Both the position numbers and the translations under genes were made by a program. Below, piece by piece: positions 46,101 through 54,940 of a stretch of DNA of 64,000 nt. The DNA lies in contig NC_089729.1 of assembly GCF_035083965.1 (NCBI RefSeq), positions 14,806,964-14,870,963 on the forward strand, in the 5' to 3' direction. The DNA is from Branchiostoma lanceolatum (Eukaryota; Chordata; Leptocardii; Amphioxiformes; Branchiostomatidae). The notes under the pieces were generated by a model. That model worked only from the letters and a program-made list of their open reading frames with translations, had not been told where the DNA came from and searched no databases. Every line of letters starts with the position of its first letter. Position 1 is the stretch's first letter.

Positions 46101-49100
46101 CAAAGTATACAGTAGTAGCTTTGACTTCGTGTTTTCCTACCGTATTTCCCTATCAACTTTCTGATACTTCCTACTTGCCGAAATGCCCCCATGGCCATTT
46201 TTTCTTTGTAGCTTGATGTTTAAGTAATACCCTTTTTTCCAGTATATTTTTTTCTTAAGCGGTAGAAAATGTGATGTAGTTTTAGAACCAGACTGAGTAC
46301 AAGCGCCTTTGTTTTGGAAGAAATAGTTGGACTGACCCATTCTGGTTTGGGGGAGGTTTTGAAAACCTGACCATGCCTTTTCTGTACTGATGTATATTGT
46401 TTTAATTTCAAGGTGGACGACACAAGACTTGGAAGCGCCGCTGGTTCATCCTGACTGACAACTGTCTCTACTATTTTGAGTACACCACGGTTCGTACTGT
46501 AGATTCATTTATTTTCGCAGATATTTGATTTTCCTTAGTAGGGGAAAAGAGGTTTTTCGCTGTGTTTTAAATTCGCCTTTTGAAACAATTCTGTAATACT
46601 GTTACTGTAGTTAATAAAGTACAATGGAATTTGGAAATACATTCTCATCAATCTGTAAATCCATTATTTTGATATTGCGGTTGGTAATTTTAGCGGTTTG
46701 GGGGAAAGGGAGTAGTTCACTGCATTTAATTTTTAGCGGTGGGAACAAACATCACTGTCTCAAATGTTAGTGATCAAATAGTTGCGATGATGAAATTTTA
46801 GCGGTTGACTATTGACCGTTAGAGTAGTTAAAATTAAGTTACTGTTAACAAATCAAGAATTACAGTACTTGTATACACACTGCCATGATTTGTTGTAGAG
46901 AAGTCACCAAGTAAATAAAACCACTCCGCATATTCATTTCCAAATTGATGTTCATTGCTTTTGTTTCATTGGTGTAAACATTAAAAAACTGCCTAGCGAT
47001 GGTATCATGTAAAACGATGTAGATACATGTATAGCAACATATGACTTTTATATTTTCTTGTGTGCATGCATGTGTTGTCTGTATGTATGAGATTTAGTGG
47101 ATTGGCTAATATTTTTGGTTAATCTTGCAGGATAAGGAACCAAGAGGGATAATCCCACTGGAGAATCTTCAGGTTCGCCTTGTGGAAGACTCCAAGAAAC
47201 CTGTAAGTTCCTCAAGCTATTTCCAATTTTTTAGATAAATTTTGTGAAGATGTATTGAGAGATGTATTGTTTAAAAAGATACTGATTTGAATAAAAAGTG
47301 GTATCGTTTTTAGAAGCAATGTCACAACTTTTGGTAAGGAAAATCAAACTAAATCGCTCTCTATTTTCCATGTTTTTTTTCTAAAGAAATTTAACATTTT
47401 GAGCAAAAGCTGTTGTTTTCTTTCATATTCATATTTTTTGTATAAAAAAATATTATAGCCTATATTTAAGATAAACAGGGTGAAGGTCTAATGATATATC
47501 AAACATCTGAGGCTTACACGTAATCATGTTGTGACTTCTACTAATGGTTATCAAAATGTTGCTTTTCTACAATGTATGATTTCTTAATTTCATCTAAATC
47601 TCTGCCTCCACAGAACTGTTTTGAGCTGTACCCATCCGAAGCCAACAGTAAAGCTGTGATCAAGGCTTGCAAAACTGACTCAGAAGGCAAGGTTGTGGAA
47701 GGTACGACAATATTCTTTCATCTTGAAGTCATTTCTGGTGTATACTTGCTATGTGATGCAAATCCAGAGACTGAAGTTTGCTGTATTATGTTTATGCATG
47801 GCTTTCTATATGTTTAACTGTTTTGTAAACCATATACATAATGTAGATTTCATCATCATCATTATGCTTCCGGATTTAATCCAGTGAAATATAATCAAAA
47901 CCATAGATTTAGTGGTAGCATTGTTTTACTGTAAATCCATTTAACATTGTGGTTGGTAATTTTAGCATTTGGGGGAGAGGGAGTAGTTCATGGAATTTAA
48001 TTTTAATGGTGAGAAAAAACATCAATGTCTGAAAAATATTGATAATCAATTTTTTGGCGATTATGAAATTTTAGCAGTTGATAGGTGACCATTAGATTAG
48101 CTAAAATTAAGTTGGCGTTAACAAATTAAGAAATGCAGTAGTTGTTTTGTTTCTCTTATTGTTCACTAGCAACACTACAAGACGTAATGATACTAAATAA
48201 CTGTCTTTCTTGTGATAGTGAACTACTGCATTTAGCCCTTGTAGGCAATAACGTGCAATAGATGCAAATGTTATAACTTTTGTTTTCTAGGACGCCATCT
48301 AACGTATCGCCTGTCTGCCGCCACCCAAGATGAGAAGCAAGAGTGGATAGAAGCAATAAGGTAAGCACAATACTATAGAAAGTTTTTCTCAACTATAAAA
48401 TCTTGTGATTTGTAAAAATGTTCAAAATATGAGTGTGATAGAGTATCTAGCTTCGGTTAGGGATGTCACTCGGATAGGACTTTAAATGGAGGTCCCATGT
48501 TTGAGGAGAGCCACACCTCGAGCACGTTAAAGAACCCACCAAACTTATCGAAAAGAGTAGGGGTCCTTCCCGGTGTGAGTGGTTCAAAACCTACATGACT
48601 GTTCAGTCCTATGGCCGCACATGGGGCAATATCGTCGTATTGAGGTCACCTGCGCGCTGAATGGCAGTGTCTCCAGACCCTTGCGATCTAGCCCCACCAA
48701 TTGTGCGCTCGTCGCAATTCAGCCCCTGGCTGCGAAGAGAGAGTAGTCGGCCTACCTAATAAAAATAACTACATTTGTATAGAATGTGTGAATATACCAG
48801 ATGCTTACAGTATTTAACACCTAATCCCCTAGCCTGTTAAGCATAGCTGACCATGGACCAACCCCAACCCTCAGACCATGGTTGGATGTAGGTTGGCTGT
48901 TGTTGTCAGTTGGTGTGCGAGGCTAGCTATTGGTCGGCTGAACTAGCCAAATGTTTGGGAATGTGAAAACATTCTGGAGTGGACAGGAGGTCTGCGATTT
49001 GTTGTGAAACAGTTGGGTACTGGTTGGGTGTATGTCTGCAGTGGTGGTTGTGGTGTGGTTGGGAGTCAAACTCTCCAATAACTCGTACCATTGTCTTTAT

Positions 49101-49181
49101 TTCAGGAGGAGCATCAGCAAGGACCCCTTCTATGACATGCTGGCGGCAAGGAAGAAGAAGGCCACCCACCTACAGAACTGA
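34171..49181 (+). CDS. CYTH: Cytohesin, Arf guanine-nucleotide exchange factor (coiled coil-Sec7-PH)
   Basis: Coding exons are 34171-34198, 35252-35325, 35549-35613, 36116-36182, 36619-36818, 37277-37389, 38257-38405, 39191-39302, 46413-46489, 47131-47202, 47614-47701, 48291-48360 and 49106-49181. All phases agree; 396 aa (human CYTH1 about 398). An N-terminal coiled coil ([20 protein letters not shown]) leads into [20 protein letters not shown]. The Sec7 domain carries the catalytic-glutamate motif [18 protein letters not shown] and the substrate-groove block [19 protein letters not shown]. The PH domain ([19 protein letters not shown]) is followed by a polybasic tail ([11 protein letters not shown]). 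Cytohesins load GTP on ARF1/ARF6 at PIP-rich membranes. The PH loop reads QGGR, the diglycine form, which in mammals prefers PI(3,4,5)P3. In-frame ATGs at 34171 and 34183 are both possible starts. A lancelet would have one gene ahead of the vertebrate CYTH1-4 set. Confidence 0.95.
36258..36342. repeat. Near-perfect 40-bp hairpin in cytohesin intron 4
   Basis: The arms 36258-36297 and 36303-36342 pair almost throughout (ATTTGTCAAAAT, AAGCAACTGCTGACAATAAA against their complements), with a loop of about 5 bases. It is long enough to fold into a miRNA-precursor-like stem if transcribed with the intron. No target-site duplication was identified. Confidence 0.85.
37527..37912. mobile_element. Non-autonomous DNA element, CAGGGCTC termini, 5-bp flanking duplication
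   Basis: It begins CAGGGCTCAAAATT and ends TTTCGAGCCCTG, with ACTGT directly on both sides. Subterminal GGTGCACTGGTGCACCCA and TAGGTGCACAG blocks recur inverted and direct near both ends. It lies in cytohesin intron 6. A relative lies at 41097-41309. Confidence 0.7.
38482..38634. mobile_element. MITE family B copy (153 bp)
   Basis: TACTGTAAATGCATATAATT and TCGCGGTGG on the left are inverted at the right end as CCACCGCAAACATTTCTGC and ATTTACAGTA. The TA at each end suits a Tc1/mariner-type target. It lies in cytohesin intron 7. Confidence 0.8.
40758..40973. mobile_element. MITE family A copy flanked by a longer direct repeat
   Basis: AATAAGCAGATTCACGGTTT and GAACTGTGCATGCAC on the left; GGGGCCTTCAACTTTGACAT and AGCACCTTATT on the right. 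The flanks TATGGGTGGTAGAGA and CTGTAACATTGGAAT appear on both sides (40727-40760 and 40993-41035). Confidence 0.75.
41097..41309. mobile_element. Second CAGGGCTC-terminus element (213 bp)
   Basis: Starts CAGGGCTCATTACAC and ends TTTTGAGCCCTG, matching the termini of 37527-37912. Only the termini are clearly shared. Confidence 0.55.
43166..45124 (-). pseudogene. Nested minus-strand gene in a cytohesin intron, unknown family, probably decaying
   Basis: Three phase-compatible or clearly coding-like blocks are seen. 45124-45106 reads MEPEFQ with a GTAAAC donor. 44069 down to a stop at 43822 reads [20 protein letters not shown], then [20 protein letters not shown], and joins the first block in phase. 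43327-43166 reads [20 protein letters not shown], then [17 protein letters not shown], and ends at a stop after a good CAG acceptor. Between them, 43714-43598 reads [18 protein letters not shown], then after a [23 protein letters not shown]. The 'F-V-A-V-x-Y ... WYPG-x-V' then 'HP' then 'W-x-x-P-x-x-x-D' pattern resembles a small Tudor/SH3-like domain common in uncharacterised invertebrate and fish proteins (recalled resemblance, not a search). The TGA sits where glycine is expected, and the last junction is out of phase. Two defects suggest a pseudogene, or my exon choice is incomplete. Confidence 0.45.
44335..44920. repeat. Tandem repeat in the nested-gene intron
   Basis: AATTGGGCATAGGTTCGACG, then CTATGACCCCTAACCGGGGG, occurs at 44341 and 44657 (316 apart), with a diverged third start at 44833. 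The companion block TTCCACTTGGAACTTGAGGC recurs near 44428, 44547, 44744 and, decayed, 44892. It is a higher-order repeat of about 158 bases with alternating units. Confidence 0.75.
45130..45720. promoter_or_regulatory. CpG-rich patch within the cytohesin intron
   Basis: It is dense in CpG (for example GCGCGCTGGCGCGACGCGCG at 45199-45218 and GGCGAGGCGCGCGCCCGGGT at 45592-45611), in contrast to the AT-rich surroundings. Two plus-strand ATGs share the context AAAATGGAGC (45256 and 45576), and the nested minus-strand ATG reads ACCATGGAGCC. It looks like an internal, perhaps bidirectional, promoter for the nested gene or a cytohesin isoform that starts before the PH exons. Confidence 0.45.
46662..46866. 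mobile_element. MITE family B-related copy
   Basis: CTGTAAATCCATTATTTTGA and TATTGCGGTTGGTAATTTTA on the left; TACAGTAC on the right, with internal TTTAGCGGTTTGGGGG. It is co-linear with 47931-48141 and lies in cytohesin intron 9. A further fragment lies at 46496-46610. Confidence 0.65.
47931..48141. mobile_element. MITE family B-related copy, sibling of 46662-46866
   Basis: TACTGTAAATCCATTTAACA, then GGTTGGTAATTTTAGCATTT and GGGGGAGAGGGAGTAGTTCA, are shared with the copy 1.3 kb upstream. It lies in cytohesin intron 11. Confidence 0.65.
48452..48772 (+). mobile_element. Dispersed SINE-like repeat (longer copy)
   Basis: GCACGTTAAAGAACCCACC, then CTTATCGAAAAGAGTAGGGG, TCCTTCCCGGTGTGAGTGG, GCACATGGGGCAATATCG and CAGCCCCTGGCTGCGAAGAG. 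The last 215 bases are co-linear with the reverse strand of 16302-16527. The AT-rich end (CCTAATAAAAAT) suggests a 3' tail. It lies in cytohesin intron 12. Family not identified. Confidence 0.65.
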
Positions 49182-50478
49182 AGAGATGGAACAGTCTAGT
49201 TTTTAAAACATTAACACTAGAATAGTCCACTGTAGAATAGGGATGTACAAAGATGATTGAAGCATTAAACACTAATTTTGAACCTGGCTATATTATTAGG
49301 CAGCTGTCCCACTGCATTTGTTTGGAATAATAAGATAGAAAAAAGACTAACATTTTAGAAAGTAAAATGTATAGAGGACAAGTAATTTCTAAATCGTCAT
49401 AAAATGTCGAATGTGGAAGTGCATAATTGAAATGTTCTATAATTTCTAGTTTTATTTTCATGTAGATGACTAGCTACGTAAATCTTGAAATTTTCGCTTC
49501 AGTTTTTTTTTTGCACTGACCCCTACAGCGTGAATCTGTAGCACCGTGAGATTGTCTCTCGTGTTTGGCTTCTATTCTACAAAAGTGTTTCTTCAACTGC
49601 AAGTTCAAAGCACTGAGAAAAGTTCATTTTCCCTCCTGCCATACATGTTTATAAAAAAAACTCACTGCGAAAGCCGAAAGTAAAGATCACAAATAACATT
49701 GCTAGACTACATGGTCCTGCACCAATGTTATATCCCTATGCTGTGTACAAAGTTTTGTAGCCACATTAGATCTCTTTAGTGCTAAGAAATGCTGTAGATT
49801 TTCAAAGCCATATTTTGACGTGCAAGAAAGAAAATACAAAAATTTATGACAAGATTCTTTTTTTTGTTTGTTTGCACATTCCTTTTTTATATTACTGTGG
49901 AAGATATATTCTTAATTATGTTCAGGAATTGCTTTTTAATATCTTTTAATAAGTTATAGTTTATGAAACCTTTCTGTTGTTGTACAGTCATACATGTATT
50001 CCATAGCACAAGACGTTGATTTTCTTTTCTGAAGGCTTAGCAATTATGATTTAGAAAGAAAAATAACATGCATATTACTAGATTCGAAATTTAGAAAAAT
50101 GTGAACAGTACTAAAATGTCCTATTGCAAAATAACAAGATTTACCTTTTTCGTCTTTCCTTTAAAACTGCAGTCTCAAAATAATAGTAACATTCGGAAAT
50201 GCAAGTTAAGATTTGTCTTGCCAAATACAATGCAGAAGATAACCTTAGAGAAGTACAAATACGTTAAGTACTTGCATTGGTTAAACGTGCATTTTTTTAC
50301 ATATATGAAGAAAATGGATATGTTTAGCAAGATATGTATTTAGTTTGCCTTGTATGAAGTCTAAATTCTGTCATTTAGTATGTGTACATCTACTTAGTAC
50401 TAAATACGCCTAAGTTAATTACCCACATTCTTTGGGAAAGGCTCAATAAGATATCTACTTTTAATGAAATTGCTGAAT

Positions 50479-50626
50479 ATACAGTCAAAACTGCCCAAGA
50501 CGACCACTTAGAGGACTGATAACATGTGGACAGGTGGTCACTATAGACAAGTTTCTCAATGCTTGTGTCAATGGGGAAAAGGGACCACCGAAGAAGTGGT
50601 CACTTACTTGTACAGGTTTGACTATA
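50479..50626. mobile_element. Mariner-type MITE (148 bp)
   Basis: Left end ATACAGTCAAAACTGCCCAA, then GACGACCAC; right end GTGGTCACTTACTTGTACAG, then GTTTGACTATA. TA-flanked, non-coding. Elements with the ACAGTCAAACCTG terminus are common in marine invertebrate genomes (recalled knowledge). Confidence 0.7.
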
Positions 50627-51701
50627 CGGATTACGTTAAACTAATTTCCTAGTCCTAATTTTCTGCACTCTTTGATCGGCAATTTACATGTATTACACCA
50701 TGATTTAGATTAATGCTTTGCACTGTATTGACTCTTTGTACATTGCAATTTTCGAACGCAAAAGCATGCCATACGTTAGTTGCAGTATTTGTTGCATAAT
50801 TATTGAACGCATTAAAAACGTTAACAGCTATAATAATTTTGTGTTTGTGTCATTTTATTAAATTGTTCGTATTACTTGTAGTTTACAAACATATGTATTA
50901 TCACTACATTCACATTTGATTTTCAAAATGTTGAAATTGGCACTCGTAATGATTCCTCCATCGTCGTCTTGAAGGTAGAGCTTGGATGTCTTGTATTTTG
51001 GTACTGAAAGGAGTTATTCTTTATGTCACCCCCTGATATTTGCAGTTTGGTCAAAACAGCCGTGGGTACCTAACAGGTGCTTAATCTATTTTGAAGCAAG
51101 GTCGCAGTTCCTAGAAGCCATACTAATAAACAAGGTTCCTGCGCGAACGCTGTGTGCCTGTGTGACGCGAAAAAAGGAATAGAAATAAAAAGATTGGAAG
51201 GAATGAAAAATGTTCATGAACTTTATCATACATAATACGACAGGTTAACAACAGAAAAAAATTGGAACAGTTCAGGGGATGTACAAAAATAAGCATACCG
51301 CCGATTTTCACGCGATGAGAAATCGTGTTCACGTGACATTAGAAATAACAGCGTGCAAGCGCACATCATGATAAAGAAATTCCAGGAATACGGATGTTAA
51401 CAATGGCTGTGCGGATGTTTCACAATTGACCAATCAATTCTGTTCTTATATATTTGGAAGGCTGAAGGTCGACAAGCTGAAGGTCACAGTCGGACGTGAC
51501 ATCACGGTGCATGTATACAGTACACGTACTTATTTCGGGTTATGGATATCAAATTGAAATAGTACCTAGAGTGGTAATGCTTTCGCGGGGTTATACATGT
51601 ACATGGAACTTTTCTGTTCTAAATGTAAACCCCCTATATGTGTGCGTAAATTCATAGTGAGCAATGAACCCAAAATAAGGAAATTCTAACTCTTAACATC
51701 C

Positions 51702-51892
51702 ACAATAAGCCGGTTTACGCTTGAACTGCGCATGCACAGCGAAATGCAAATATTTCAAAGTTGAAGGCATAAACAAAACGCGTCTGGATATGTATAAAAC
51801 ATGGTGTAGACAATGACTACAATTAGGGGCCTTCACCTTTGACATGTTACCAACAATGCATCTCGCTGCACATGCGCACTTGAAACCTTATC
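51702..51892. mobile_element. MITE family A, most complete copy
   Basis: ACAATAAGCCGGTTTACGCT, then GAACTGCGCATGCACAG and TTCAAAGTTGAAGGC on the left. GGGGCCTTCACCTTTGACAT, then CACATGCGCACTTGAAACC on the right. It is about 190 bp, a good reference for the family. Confidence 0.8.
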
Positions 51893-52809
51893 CTCTTGAC
51901 CTGCCAATATCCACATGAACTTTCTTTCACCTGTCATCTGCACACCTGTGTGATAAGAAAATTCCAGTAATCGGATGTTTATAACCATTTGTGCTTGTTT
52001 AATTTGCGTCTTCTAGACATGAAATAGATTTAGATCAAACATTAGATATCCGCAGACTTTGTAAACATCCGCGATTCCTGGAAATTTCTTTTGACGCTGT
52101 TTGATCTAAGAGAGTTCATCTAGTTGTTCATGGTCAGGATGATTTCTGTGTGCGTGTACGCGTACGCGTGCATGATATCGATAAAACGCGTTACATTTAA
52201 TTGTTGATTAAAGTATTTCAGAGCAATATCTGAAGGGGCTGATATTTTTGTCATTGTTGTTACTGTTGCAATTTTCTACTCTAGTACTATGGCCACAGCA
52301 AGTAATTTCTCGCGCGCATTGATTTTCGCCTAGAATTGGGAAAATACACATGTATCGTGTGGATGTCTTGAGTGCAGTTGTACATGTAGTAATACTAGTA
52401 GGCTACCACACGAGAGTCACTTTATGCACTTCTTGACAGAGTAATAAAAGATTTGTTGCCTGTGATACCATGGAATGTTCAAAATTTTATCCAGTTGCTT
52501 GAGTAACTATTTTTGGCGCATGTAATGATTTTTTTATTAGTCATTTCATAACGCTTATAAAGTTTTTTTTTTTTTTAAGGCATCTTGTCTGTTTTGCTCA
52601 ATCTTGTTTCTTTTGCGCTCTCGAATTTAATTTTAGTCTGTAGATCATGTAATCCTCAAAGCTTACTTGATGTGGCCCTAGGAAAGCTTGTACAACAACA
52701 CCTTGCTTCCAAGAATTTCAGGAGACCTTGCCTCAGAAAATAGAACTTGCACCTGTTGGGCTCCACGGCTGTTTTTCTCGTTCTGACGATACTGTAAACA
52801 TCAGAACAG

Positions 52810-52818
52810 CATAAAAGT
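52810..52818 (+). promoter_or_regulatory. TATA-like box of the Cys-rich peptide gene
   Basis: CATAAAAGT lies 91 bases before the ATG at 52909, a spacing that fits a short 5' UTR. It is the only clear TATA-like element directly upstream of a gene start in the window, in keeping with a tissue-restricted or inducible gene. Confidence 0.5.
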
Positions 52819-52908
52819 CGCGCTTCACTTGACTAAGCTACAGACATCTGAAGACAAGCTCTAGATCTACCTTCAAGTTCAACTTCATCTCACCGACGAA
52901 CCGTCATC

Positions 52909-53873
52909 ATGAAGACCGCCATCCTGCTGTTCCTTGTGTTGGGTCTTGTAGTGGCTGATGGTAGGTTCCCTAGGTTATTAAGTATCTAGACTGAAAACAA
53001 GATATTTCCCTACTTTCTTCTATATATTACGTCTGTCTTTTCCCATTTCTGATTTCTCTCCCCCGCATGTGTGTTTTTTTCACTTGACTCAGCCAACGAG
53101 TGGTTCAGCTGTAAAAGACCATGGCTGGGACACCCGTGTCCTTTCAATCACTGTGGGCTTCACCGACCTGTATTACCAACACATTGACCAATTGACAGCA
53201 TTTTTGCCCCAAAAATCCCTCGACTTTCTGACGTTTTTGAAATGTGGCATGACAATTGTGAACGCCATATAAAACAGCAAATGGCGTCACTGTCTATCCC
53301 ATCTATCCATCTATCAACCTGTATCAGCCGGAACCAAGTAAGTACAAATTTCACTCCACATAGCCTTGTCAAGCATTGCCTTTCCTAAGTTCTCGTATTC
53401 TATTCCAATATCTTAAAGTGTCCGTAAAAGTCAGACTTCTGCAATTAATGCAATAAGCCTCTTGATTTGCATAGGAGGACGGATGAAACTGTTTTCTGCT
53501 TTACTCGACAGCAATCCCAAGCAAATGTTACTCGACGGTGGGTGAGCTTTCGAGACATACGTTGGAGACATCCGAAGTGACGTTTTGAGAGTATCATGTT
53601 GTGTCCAAGATATGTAATTCTTATAAGCGTCTATCCTAAACGGAACATATCTGTTGTATTTCAGCCACCCTGATTCCTTGGGACCGGGCGATGGGAAAGA
53701 CCGCCGGCGGCAGGGCGACGGACGCGTGCTGGCTTAACCACCAGTGCAACAACTGCAACCCAAGCTACACGGGGAACATCGGAAGCACCATCATCTGCTG
53801 CAACAACTGTCGCGAATCAGGATTCCACATCACCTTCAACGATTTCGGTATCCACTGTGGCTGCCAGCTCTAA
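52909..53873 (+). CDS. Small secreted Cys-rich peptide, candidate antimicrobial (CSαβ/macin-like pattern)
   Basis: Coding exons are 52909-52960, 53278-53337 and 53665-53873, in phase; 106 aa. Residues 1-17 are a signal peptide (MKTAILLFLVLGLVVAD). A Tyr/Pro-rich spacer follows (NGVTVYPIYPSINLYQPEP). The last ~50 residues carry eight cysteines: C-x5-C-x2-C-x13-CC-x2-C-x12-C-x-C. The CxxxC (CCNNC) and CxC (CGC) pair is the signature of cysteine-stabilised alpha-beta peptides. 'DACW' and 'TGNI' before the CNNC resemble macins such as hydramacin and theromacin. Big defensin, already known in lancelets, has six cysteines in a different order, so I do not choose it. It probably acts outside the cell, on mucosal or haemal surfaces. 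The stop is followed by a donor seven bases on (GTACGT at 53881), so a 3' UTR intron is likely. Confidence 0.7.
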
Positions 53874-53919
53874 GTCGTCGGTACGTCAATGAAATTATAA
53901 AGGGTCTGCAAGGGGAATA

Positions 53920-54260
53920 CTGGCAACGCTTAATGCTAAATTAAGAGGGCCTGTAACCAGCTTGCTTAACTTTAAATCTAAGAGGGCCAGCAACGCTTTA
54001 CGGTAAATGCAGATAGGCTAGTGACGCTTAACGGTAAATTAGAGTTAAGCTTAACGGTAAATTCAAGTGGGCCTGCAACGCTTGAAGGTAAGTTTGGGAG
54101 GACTGTCAATATAACGCTTAACGATGAATTAAGGATAATACATAACGTGTTACGTAGAATTTAAACGACCAATTGCGCTACAGGAATAATGTACAAACAA
54201 TTAAGGCTTAACGGTGAATTAGAGCGGGCCGGCTACGATTAACAGTGAATCAAAATTTAG
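53920..54260 (+). repeat. Degenerate tandem repeat in the 3' UTR intron
   Basis: Units of roughly 35-45 bases share AACGCTTAACGGTAAATTA and AGNGGGCCTGCAACGC-type blocks, six or more diverged copies. Non-coding. Confidence 0.6.
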
Positions 54261-54400
54261 TAGCTCGCTAGGGCTCACAAGCAAGCAGATCCTCTATATA
54301 GGATGTATATTTGGCAACTCAATTTACTCATGATTTGAAGATATTCTTTGCATTTGTATCGAATATTTTAATCATTTTCAATTCTTATCTCTAATTACAG

Positions 54401-54490
54401 ATACACTTTAGAACCGTCAGGGCAAGGACCCGACATCTACGTCACAACGTCATATCTTAAATTTATGTCAAATAAACCACTATAATAGCC
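54401..54490 (+). other. 3' UTR terminal exon of the Cys-rich peptide gene
   Basis: A good acceptor (TCTCTAATTACAG) at 54400 precedes about 70 bases and AATAAA at 54471-54476. With the donor at 53881 it makes a spliced 3' UTR. A stop codon more than 50 bases before the last junction would invite nonsense-mediated decay. Here the stop lies only seven bases before the junction, so the transcript should escape. Confidence 0.55.
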
Positions 54491-54940
54491 ACACTGTCAT
54501 CTCAATGTATCTTTTTTTTTCAATTGAAGTGCGTGTCATTTGGTGATATACACATATACATAACTGTAAAAAGAGTAAAAGCACAAATCTTTACATGGAC
54601 ATCGACATCGATATCATTGATCTAACAGCGTTACTAGCGGCCCTTCATATATTACATGTGCACAGTCTACATTGAATGACCCATTAACCGAATCGGGAAA
54701 CTGGAGAAATAGGCGGATCCCGACTGTCCATCACAATTAGCAGTTTAACCAAAGACAGAATGACGAGTTAACATAAACATATAAGAAAACAAATCAAACT
54801 CGTTATCCGTTAGTCATGTCCATTGGCAGTCCAGGTCAGCTTCGCTTTAAAGGTACATTTGTATTTGTTCAAGATATCTTATGAGAACATTTGTTGTCGA
54901 TAACTAGATAACTGCTGTATTAAAAGTAAATCTGAGGGGT

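Larger units (their letters stand above)
39303..46412. other. Cytohesin intron 8 (7.1 kb), holds elements and a nested gene
   Basis: This long intron separates the Sec7 and PH-start exon from the rest of the PH domain. In vertebrates the three-base microexon that switches di- to triglycine PH forms lies at this point. It contains MITEs (40758, 41097), a minus-strand nested gene (43166-45124), a tandem repeat (44335-44920) and a CpG-rich patch (45130-45720). 41310-43165 and 45840-46412 show no recognised element. Confidence 0.7.
49182..52800. other. Cytohesin 3' UTR and intergenic DNA
   Basis: AT-rich, without a supported gene. Cytohesin transcripts should end within it, but no single poly(A) signal stands out (ATTAAA at 50811, AATAAA at 51185). 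It contains two MITEs (50479 and 51702). A purine-pyrimidine alternating stretch, GTGTGCGTGTACGCGTACGC, lies at 52148-52167. Confidence 0.5.

Noticed and set aside
52909-53873. Calling the peptide a big defensin
   Set aside because: Big defensins have a hydrophobic N-terminal domain and six C-terminal cysteines (C-x6-C-x3-C-x13-C-x4-CC). This gene has eight, with CxxxC and CxC.
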